Source: Saccharum officinarum (Eukaryota; Streptophyta; Magnoliopsida; Poales; Poaceae). From it: a stretch of DNA of 64,000 nt. The notes beneath the pieces are model-generated. The model was given only the letters and a program-made list of their open reading frames with translations, was not told where the DNA came from and did no database searches. This document shows, one piece after another, positions 56,301 to 64,000 of the stretch (its first letter is position 1; each line of letters opens with the position of its first letter). Location of the stretch: NCBI GenBank assembly GCA_020631735.1, contig CM036160.1:112822680-112886679 (forward strand), in the 5' to 3' direction. Made by a program: the position numbers and the translations under genes.

Positions 56301-56601
56301 GGCGCTGCACCGCCGTGGGGCGCCGCATGCCCAGGGCGTCGCACGCGTCCACCAGCCACTGCGACAGGCCGAGGTCCGCGAAGGTCGCCGGCGCCGCGCC
56401 GTCGTCAGCCTGGCCGGTCTCGGTCACGATGGTGGGAGACGGGGGGTGGTCGGCCTCGGCGGCGGCAGCAGCGGCAGGGTCAGGGCTTGGGGGGTCCGGT
56501 TCCGGCTGGGGCTGGACCTCGGGCTCGAGCTTGAGCTTGGGTTTGGACTTGCCCCTCTTGGAGAATAGGCGGAAAGGCTGAGCCTCGCCGTCGACCTCCA
56601 T
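53304..56601 (-). CDS. RH36: DEAD-box ATP-dependent RNA helicase, DBP8 / RH36 type
   Basis: Predicted nucleolar RNA helicase related to yeast Dbp8, a factor for 18S rRNA maturation (role from the family). Exons on the minus strand: 56601-55945, 55132-54801, 54366-54163, 54069-53988, 53642-53544 and 53426-53304. The product is 498 aa, close to Arabidopsis RH36. The first 70 residues are a Pro/Glu/Ala-rich extension. Q motif at about 74-104; motif I AETGSGKT 116-123; PTREL 148-152; TPGR 197-200; DEAD 224-227; SAT 255-257; 'IVFVSTC' before exon 3; 'TDVGSRGLDI' in exon 3; HRVGRTAR 405-412. The C-terminal tail is basic (KKRDRARKRKHED). 'HEIEDIVGKQL' in exon 5 is typical of the Dbp8 group. All catalytic motifs are intact. 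The long intron 1 (55133-55944) holds a small retroposon scar. Confidence 0.93.
55589..55640. mobile_element. Truncated SINE 3' end with 16-bp TSD, in a helicase intron
   Basis: A 52-bp insert reads GCCTACCCCAACTTGCTTGG ... AAAAGGCTATGTTGTTGATT and ends in TTG/ATTG repeats. It is flanked on both sides by the perfect 16-bp repeat ACTAAAACAAATAAAG (55573-55588 and 55641-55656). The sequence matches the common (TTG)n-ending 3' terminus of grass Au-type SINEs. Perfect long duplications show a retroposition event, so this is a 5'-truncated copy. Confidence 0.8.
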
Positions 56602-57432
56602 GCCGCGGCGCGCGGTGCTAACTAACCCTAGAATAACACTCAGCTAGGCGCAGCAGCAGTCAACGGTGACCGAGCGACGGAAGTGGCGGCGGAGAGCGGA
56701 GAGCGGAGAGCGGAAGCGCTGGAGACGTAGGTGAGGAGCACGAGTAGCTGCGCCACGTAATCGGCGTGAAGAAAGACCAGGAGAAGCGGCGAGTGGTTGA
56801 GATAGGAAGCGGCCGGCGTCGGAAGGTTCGGGCGGGGAAGATGGCTGGCTAGGTTTAGGCCGGCGGCGCGGAGAGATGGCGGTGGCGGGGCGGATGCCAG
56901 GAGGGGAAGGAGGCGGAGGATTGGAGAGGCCGAACCGAGTCGGGCCGCTGCCTGTGCTTAAGCTTGGGCCTGAGGGAGTTGCACAGCCCACGTAGCTAGA
57001 AGCCTGCTAGCCCAAGAAGTATTTTCTTACTTATAATATAATATGTATTGATTTATATGTTCATTATACTGAATCTCATTCACTAAAAATTGAGAATGAA
57101 GTATAGACAGAATAAATTCTAACATCCAAGTTGAGAACCTAGTTAGCACATCGTACAGGGAGGGGAAGAGTGACGGGCATATATACTAGTACTGCACAGT
57201 CGGTCAGGTTGTGCACACGCCATGCATGTTCCAGCGCAGTGCGCCACTGACACAAAAGTAGGCAAAGCCGGTACCGAGATAAACGAGCCCGCCTGGAACG
57301 ACTGGTAACCAATGGAATGGCCGGAACAACAGCCGGTACGGGACAGAGCTATTTTTGTTCCGGTCAGCGTGGTGGAATGGTACATACCGGGCATTATCAG
57401 CACCGGAACGGAATTTATAACTATGCGTGACT
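56602..57432. other. Helicase 5' flank and adjacent intergenic sequence
   Basis: 56602-56990 is GC-rich and should hold the helicase promoter and 5' UTR. It contains a small tandem repeat (GGAGAGC units near 56692-56712). 57000-57430 has no gene; 57240-57420 contains several CCGGAAC/CCGGTAC motifs in both orientations, possibly a degraded DNA element. Confidence 0.4.
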
Positions 57433-57445
57433 CCTGATAATTGTT

Positions 57446-58817
57446 TTTTTAGAGTTCAAGGGCCAAAAACGCCTCAGCATTCCAACTAATTAGTCAAAAG
57501 ACCAGATGTCAGCGCAGGTAACATACCATTCCAAACTCACACCAGCCGGTGGACCGGAGAAAAAAAACAGGTACATCACTGAAGCGGCAACATCAAACCG
57601 CAGCCAACGAGCTTCTACCAGACAAGAATTCCCATCGCCGAAGCTATGCAAAGAGACCAGGAACAGAGCTCGGCTTCTGGTAGACAGAGAGTCATCTTGG
57701 GGACCTCCTTGATTTTCTTCACAATAAGCTTCATCAAATCCTTCTTCACATGGCAGAGAATTTCCCAATTTTGTAAGATCCCAGCTATCGTGTGTCCATA
57801 CTTCTCCGATCAATATTCTGAAAAAAAAATCTCATTCCTGAGTTTCCAAATACTCCAGAAAACAGCAGATGTAACAATATTCAGAACACAATTTCCTTAT
57901 TACTAAGCCAGTACTGACCTATGGAGACTAAATCAACACCTACCGTAGTACCAATAATGTCAGAGGTGACTTTCCAACATTGAGCAGCAACAACACAGTC
58001 AAAACAGAGATGTTGAACAGACTCAGCTTCTGAACAAAACAAGCAACTTGGATCCTCAACCTTCCTTCTTTTAACTAGGTTATCTCTAGTCAAAACTTTA
58101 TTGTTGATTAACTGCCATAGAAAAAAGTGGACTCTAGGAGGAATCTTAATAGGCCAGAGGGAAGGAACATGCACCGTTTTAATACCCCTAAAATTAATGA
58201 CTTTATAGAGGGATTGTGAAGAGTAGACTCTAGAAGTGTTAAAAAGACGGATCATCCCATCTTCCTCATTAGTCAACCTGAGAGTGGAGACTAATTCTAC
58301 AACATCTAGCCAAACATGATAAAGCTCTTCACTAACACTTCTTTGAAAGGTGCATTTTAACTCTTGACCATCCCAAAGCTCAGCAAATGGATTATTCTTT
58401 TCATTCAAAATCCTATAAAGTGGCCAGAATTGGATAGCTAAGCTGGAGAAACCCAACCAATTATCTTCTCATAATCTAATTTTCCTACCATCACCCACTT
58501 TCCACCTATAACCCATTTTTGCTGCTTGTGCAGCCCACATGAAACCTTTGAAAAAGTTGGAAGCTCTAGCAGTTCTAGATTGAAAAATATTAGGTTTCTG
58601 TGTATCATACTTGAAGTCTAGCAACTCTTTTCAGAGCTTATCTTTATCTGAATTATATCTTTTGAGCCAAGAGCCTAATAGACTAATGTTCAGATCTCTC
58701 AAACTTGGTATAACTAAACCTCCAAACTCTTTGCACATAGACACCAACTCCCAATTGGCAAGGTAATATCTATGGTTTTCTACTGTGTCATTCCACAAAC
58801 AATTGCCCATGTGGGTG
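57446..58817 (-). mobile_element. 5'-truncated L1-type LINE with 13-bp TSD
   Basis: Flanked by a perfect 13-bp repeat, CCTGATAATTGTT (57433-57445 and 58818-58830). On the minus strand it ends in an A tract (T run at 57444-57450), as expected for a LINE 3' end. It encodes the C-terminal part of a LINE polyprotein in pieces: 58882-58631 ('GGLVIPSLRDLNISLLGSWL') and 58456-57881 with the zinc-binding RT-associated segment ('PPRVHFFLWQLINNKVLTRD', 'CLFCSEAESVQHLCFDC'). No RT core is present, so the copy was truncated on insertion. Confidence 0.85.
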
Positions 58818-58938
58818 CCTGATAATTGTTCTGGACAAGGGCAGCGTTGCACCAGGGTACTGGTGTGCCATACCATCCACATCAGTCATCAGCTGTCCAA
58901 ATAACTTTATTTATTTACTCACACCAGCTGCATACTAA

Positions 58939-59279
58939 GGCCTTGCTTAGATGCGAAAAGTTTTTAGTGAAAATGTTACATCGGATGTTTCGTGCGATGT
59001 CGGAAGGGGTTTTCGGATATTAATAAAAAAACTAATTACATAGCTTGTCTAGAAACCGTGAGACGAATTTATTAAGCCTAATTAATCTGTCATTAGCACA
59101 TTTGTTACTATAGCACTTTAGTGTTAAATCACGGACTAATTAGGCTCAAAACATTTATCTCGTGATTTCTAACCAAACTATGCAATTAGTTTTTTTCGTC
59201 TATATTTAATGCTCATGCATGTGCCGTAAGATTTATTACTGTAGTTTTTCGTGAAAAGTTTTTGGATCTAATCAAGGCC
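58939..59279. mobile_element. Tourist-like MITE with TAA target duplication
   Basis: Starts GGCCTTGCTTAGAT and ends ATCTAATCAAGGCC, with TAA outside both ends (58936-58938 and 59280-59282). The interior repeats the family signature 'GACTAATTAGGCTCAAAACA' seen at 18552-18795. It is non-coding. Confidence 0.88.
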
Positions 59280-59282
59280 TAA

Positions 59283-60060
59283 GTAAGTGCTTCTGACCAA
59301 TTACATGTTGATTCTAGACATCGGAACCGGTGACGGTATTAAACATCGACGTATATTCTGGTTTTGTTCATACTCTGCTTTTACAAAAGCACGTTAAGAA
59401 AGAATTTTGTATGTTCGCATCTTCACTTTATATTACATCAACTTCTGTAGCAAAACCCTAACAATTATATGGCTAATATATATATTTTTATGATGGAGTG
59501 GTGCCATTTGGTGGAGTTCATTTTGGTTATTTGGAGCGTGTAACTATTGAAAATACTTAGTACAATGCTAGTTTAATTCTGTTGTGCAAATACTTGGTAA
59601 AACTCTGTTATTTGTGTATATCACAAATAATCCCGAGCTAAGCTGTATCTGGGCTAGAACCACAGCTTGGGCTTTCCTATTTGGAGTGGAAAAGTTGCTT
59701 TTCTTATCAGTTATTGGACGAGAAACGGAGGGCATCCGACATGGGGTAAGTCAGCTGTGACTTGGCTTCAACAAGTCAGACAATCTGAACCGCTCGACTT
59801 CTCGAGTGTTCCTGCGTGAACAGTAGAGAGGCGATTTTCCTCTTCTCTGCCTCCTTACTCTGCTAGTTTGGAGCTGGGGTTGGAGGATTGCTTGCAGGTT
59901 CCTGCTCAGGTCGCGCTGCTAGTCGTCACAGGATCCTTTGGTACTTCAATCGTGATTTGGTTCTCCTTCTCCTGTTACTTCTCTTGCTCTCGGGTTGGGA
60001 TTTGATTCGGGATGATTAAGGGGCAATCTTAGCATTGCTGCCCGTCCTTGGTCAGATCCT
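59283..60060. other. Intergenic sequence left of the LINE, no gene seen
   Basis: AT-rich to about 59640. The part from about 59740 to 60200 may be the 5' UTR of the LINE that follows, but no boundary is visible. Confidence 0.35.
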
Positions 60061-60204
60061 GAGCTTTAGAGTTGAGAGTAAGTAGATGGTGTGAAAGAAG
60101 GGGAAAGAGAAGAAGTCCGCAACTTTGGTGGCGGGGGAGCCTCCCTCCCCGGTTCCTGGAGCTGGCAGAGGAAATGAAAGAATCAGGTTGAGAAACCACT
60201 TGGA

Positions 60205-61247
60205 ATGGAGGAGCAAGTCTCAGTTTTATTTGGTAAGCTAAATCTGACAGCAAAAGAAAAGGATACTCTAGTTTTAGAGGATTCCATAGATTTAGATTTA
60301 ACTCTAGTTAACCATGCTGTGATTGGAAAGGTTCTTGCACCAAATCCTTTGCAGTTACAGACTATTATGTCTATTATAAAGGCAGCTTGGGGTAACCCAA
60401 AAGGTCTTGTGGCAAGAATGGTTGGGGATAATCTTTTTGCTGCTGAATTTGATTCTATGTTAGACAAAAATAGAGTTCTTGATGGTTCACCATGGTTTCT
60501 GGGTCGACAATCTGGTGGAAGACAGACTATTATTTTACAAGATTTTAATTATGATCTATGCCCAAGTGATGTAAATTTTGATGAATTGGCTATTTGGGTG
60601 AATATTTTGAATCTTTCCTTTGGGCTACGAAATGAAAGGTGGGGTGTTGAACTGGCAGGCAAAATTGGTAAGAAGGTGCTGAAAGTTGATGTGGATAATA
60701 AAAAAAGGCAGTAGGGAAGGACCTTAGAGCTAGAATAATTATTTCGTTGAAGGGGCCTCTGCCGCGAGGTATTTCTGTGTACTCATCCAGGAGACAAAGA
60801 AAGGAATGGTATGATGTGGTATATGAGAGAGTTCCTTTTTTCTGTTTCTCATGCGGCATTATTGGCCATTCAGAAATTGAATGTCCTAACCCAGCTAGTC
60901 GTGATGAAAATGGTTGCCTGCCATATAGTGAAAAGCTTCGTGCTCCTGAGGAGAGAAAGATGAAGAACTTGGGTGAATGGTTTGTTCAGGAGGATTCTTC
61001 TAGACGGACTAATTCTGCAGGAACATGGGGAAGTTCAGAGTCTAATAAATCTGCTACAAGGACGAGTAATGTCAGTGACAAATATTTTAAAAATGAAGTA
61101 GAGGAGGATGAGGAAGTTGAAGCTACCTCGCCAAATAGTGACCAGGGATATCTTGCTGATGCTAATCGACCAGTTGATATTGTGTTGGATGATATCCCGG
61201 TTGATGATAATCAAAATCCTCTACATTCTAAAAAAATGCAAATCTGA
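60205..61247 (+). pseudogene. LINE ORF1 (DUF4283 and CCHC knuckle), one frameshift
   Basis: The first part (60205-60714) matches the DUF4283 nucleic-acid-binding domain of plant LINE ORF1 ('VLAPNPLQLQTIMSIIKAAW', 'GDNLFAAEFDSMLDKNRVLD', 'SPWFLGRQ'). A shift at a seven-A run (60701-60707) leads into the second part (to 61247). That part has 'RVPFFCFSCGIIGHSEIECP', a C-x2-C-x4-H-x4-C knuckle, and then a low-complexity acidic tail. Together they form the RNA-binding protein of a LINE ribonucleoprotein. Confidence 0.88.
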
Positions 61248-61439
61248 TGGGAGCTCATTGAAGGTTAAATTAGTGAAGGAGGATGGTAATATCATGGGAG
61301 GCTCTAAGAATTCATCTTTGGCCTTAGTGTTGTGGAGTTCAGGGCATTCTTTCCCTAAAGGAACAAAGGTTGATGATGATCCTTTTGAGAGTTCTAAAAA
61401 GTTTAAAAATGAAAACGCGGGGCTACAGCTGCAGCCTCG

Positions 61440-64000
61440 CGTGCAAAAAGGAGACTGACCACTTGGAATTGCCGGGGATTGGGGAATGGCTCGGCAATTC
61501 GAGGACTTCTGGACATCCAGAAGCAGGAGGCCCTGGATGTCCTTTTCCTGTCAGAAACTAAACATGATGGGAAATGGATGGAATGGTTGAGATGGAAGCT
61601 CGAAATGCCTAATCTGGTAATGGTTGGTAGTGAGGGAACAAGTGGTGGATTAGCTTTGTTCTGGAGAAGAGGAGTTGATGTAGGGGTTAAAAGTTTATCT
61701 AAATATCATATCGATAGTATCATTCAAGAGGAGGATGGATACAATGGAGATTTACTGGTATTTATGGTGAGCCAAGATATGATGAAAAGGAAAATATGTG
61801 GGAAACAATGCATATTTTAAAGAAAAGATTTGACTTGCCATGGCTATATAGTGGAGATTTCAATGAAATTATATTTGGATGTGAAAAGGAAGGTGGTCCC
61901 CCTAGATCAGAATCTAATATGCAAAGGTTCAGGATGGCGCTAGAGGACTGTGGTCTCCATGATTTGGGTTTCGTGGGTGATCCTTTTACATGGTGGAATA
62001 ATCACCATTTGGCTTCTAGTTTTACAAAGGAGAGGCTTGACAAAGCAGTTGCTAATAGTGCTTGGAGGTATATTTTCCCACTAGTTAAAGTAACTAATGG
62101 TGATCCTAGACATTCAGACCACAGACCAATCATAATTGATGTGGGAAGGAAGGACTTTTGGGACTGGAGAGGGCAGGCGGAGATATTACCAAAGTTTGAA
62201 GCAAGGTGGTTGGAGGAGGAAGACTGTGAGGTCAAAGTTTTGGAGGCATGGAGGGCTGCAGTGGAGGAAGGATGTATCTGTGTGATGGAGATAAAAAAGG
62301 TGTTGGGCGAGTTAAAGGAGTGGGACGGTAATGTGTTAGGTGATTTGGACAAGGGAATTAAAAAAGTGAAAACAGAGCTAGAGGTGTGGAGGCGCAAGGA
62401 AATCTCTCAAGAATCGATTAACCGGGAACATTTATTGCGTTATAAGCTTGAACGCTTGCTAGACCAACAAAATATTTATTGGAAGCAACGAGCTCATAAC
62501 ACCTGGTTATTGAAAGGGGACCGAAATACTAGTTTTTTCCACACTTTTGCTTCAAAATGAAGAAGGAAAAATTATGTCACAAAATTAGTGGATGACAATG
62601 GAAATGTGGTGGTAGGAGAGCAGCTCAAGAGTTTCATTGCTAACCAATATCAGAATTTATTTATGTCTCATGCAAATTCTTCTTTTGATGAGGTGCTGAA
62701 CTGTGTAAACCCAAGAGTTACACAAGAAATGAACGAAGCTCTACTTCAACCATTTACAGGGGAGGAAATATGGAACTCTCTTGAGAGCATAGGGGATTCG
62801 AAAGCCCCCGGTGCTGATGGTATGCCTTCCATATTTTATAAGAAATTCTGGTCTCACATAGGTGATCGAGTAAAACAGGAAGTCCTTGATGTTCTCAATG
62901 GAGGACCAAAGCCGAATGGGTGGAATGATACAATTATTGTGTTGGTCCCCAAAATTAATTCACCTAAGATGCTAAAAGATATGTGGCCAATAAGTTTATG
63001 CAATGTTTTATATAAGATTATCTCAAAGGTGCTAGCTAATAGGATGAAGGTTTTTCTGCCTGATATTATCTCCCCTTCTCAATGTGCTTTTGTGCCTGGA
63101 AGGCTAATTACAGACAACGTTTTGCTTGCTTATGAATTAACTCACTTCTTGAATTCCAGAAAAAAGAGGGAGGGAAGGGTTGGCTGCAATAAAACTTGAT
63201 ATGAGTAAAGCCTATGATAGAGTGAAGTGGATTTTTTAGAGAAAATAATGAGAAGGATGAGTTTTCATGATAGATGGGTGCATCTTATTATGAAGTGTGT
63301 GTCCTCGGTTACCTATAGGATTAAAGTTAATGATTCCTACACTCATCATATTGTTCCCCAATGGGGTTTAAGGCAGGGTGATCCACTTTCGCCTTACCTT
63401 TTTATTATTTGTGCGGAAGGGTTTTCAGCATTAGTACAAAAAGCTGAATGTCAAGGCAAACTGGAGGGCATCAAAATTTGTCGAGAGGCACCAAGAGTCA
63501 ACCATCTGTTCTTTGCTGATGACTCATTGATACTAATGAGAGCAAGGGCAAGTGATGCACAAGAACTAGGGCATATCCTAGTTATCAATAAAGATAAGTC
63601 ATCAATTATGTTTAGCCCAAATACCAATCAGCAAGCTAGGGATCAAATGAGATCTACACTCTCTATTTTGGCTGAAACAAGAAGTGAACGTTATCTGGGA
63701 TTGTCGGTTTCTGTTGGTAAATCAAGAAAGAAAACCTTTGAATACATTAAGAAAAAGATCTGGACCAGAATTCAGGGTTGGCAGGAGAAAATTTTATCGA
63801 AGGCTGGTAAAGAAATTCTTATAAAAGCTGTAGCACAATCTATCCCAACATACGCCATGTCCTGTTTTGATCTCACAAAAGGATTATGTGATTAGCTGAG
63901 TATGATTATTGCGCGATATTGGTGGAGTCATCAGGACAAAACAAATAAGATTCATTGGCTGAGTTGGGAGAAACTTCCTGGATCAAAAAAGAAGGGAGGA
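61440..64000 (+). pseudogene. LINE ORF2: endonuclease and reverse transcriptase, broken
   Basis: The apurinic-like endonuclease starts 'TTWNCRGLGNGSAIRGL' and includes 'LSETKHDGKWMEW', 'YSGDFNEIIF' and 'DPRHSDHRPIII'. RT follows with 'SIGDSKAPGADGMPSIFYKK', 'VLVPKI', 'QCAFVPGRLITDNVLLAYE', 'KLDMSKAYDRVKW', 'GLRQGDPLSPYLFIICAEG' and 'HLFFADDSLILMRA'. Lesions: a frameshift near 61730, TGA at 62558-62560, paired shifts around 63170-63230, a deletion of about 10 codons between 'DAQELGHI' and 'INKDKSSIMF' (near 63575), and TAG at 63893-63895. The frame stays readable after that to the window edge ('MIIARYWWS'). The catalytic FADD residues remain, but no functional protein can be made. Confidence 0.9.

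Larger units (their letters stand above)
60061..64000 (+). mobile_element. L1-type LINE, defective, continuing past the window
   Basis: ORF1-like and ORF2-like regions follow each other on the + strand in plant L1 order. The left boundary is approximate and the right end lies outside the window. Multiple frameshifts and stop codons show an old, inactive copy. It is opposite in orientation to the truncated LINE at 57446-58817. Confidence 0.9.

Overview
This is a nuclear segment of a grass genome, most likely a panicoid of the Andropogoneae (sorghum, sugarcane, Miscanthus or maize relatives). The evidence is intron-rich genes with GT-AG junctions, GC-rich first exons, monocot-type proteins, and dense grass mobile elements (Sirevirus, Tat-type Gypsy, Tourist and Stowaway MITEs, grass SINEs, L1-type LINEs). 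The species assignment is an inference. I found no bacterial-type system, CRISPR array, rRNA gene or free-standing tRNA gene.

Four host genes can be supported exon by exon. From left to right they are: an SC35-like SR splicing factor (+, CDS 3505-5481); mitochondrial ribosomal protein mL54 (-, CDS 8907-9302, with a leader intron); an IQM-family calmodulin-binding protein (+, CDS 33795-36440, nine exons); and a DBP8/RH36-type DEAD-box RNA helicase (-, CDS 53304-56601, six exons). They are housekeeping or signalling genes with no evident operon-like relationship.

Everything between them is mobile-element territory or unassigned sequence. At 6.4-8.4 kb a repeat-rich element lies between ~110-140 bp direct repeats and carries a nested hAT-like element with a perfect 8-bp target duplication. 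The stretch 10.4-19.8 kb has no gene I can support; it holds several MITEs and one miRNA-like hairpin. At 20.6-31.0 kb a complete but mutated Sirevirus-type Copia element (- strand) sits inside an older DNA-element remnant. SINE pieces and a Ds-like hAT element lead up to the IQM promoter.

At 36.7-51.1 kb a very young 14.4-kb Tat-type Gypsy element (gag-pol on the - strand) is inserted just past the IQM 3' end. It carries a five-exon antisense gene on the + strand with its own TATA box. Right of the helicase gene lie a 5'-truncated LINE with 13-bp target duplications, a Tourist MITE, and a broken L1-type LINE running off the right edge.

The most unusual observations are: the spliced antisense gene and the five scattered polypurine-tract copies of the Tat element; nonsense mutations in young elements that are nearly all explicable by C-to-T or G-to-A change; the ~109-bp direct repeats around a transposon-like block; a Ds-like element beside a core promoter; and small retroposon scars with clean target duplications. 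Exon coordinates were worked out by eye from splice signals and reading phase. Family names rest on motif recognition, not database searches.
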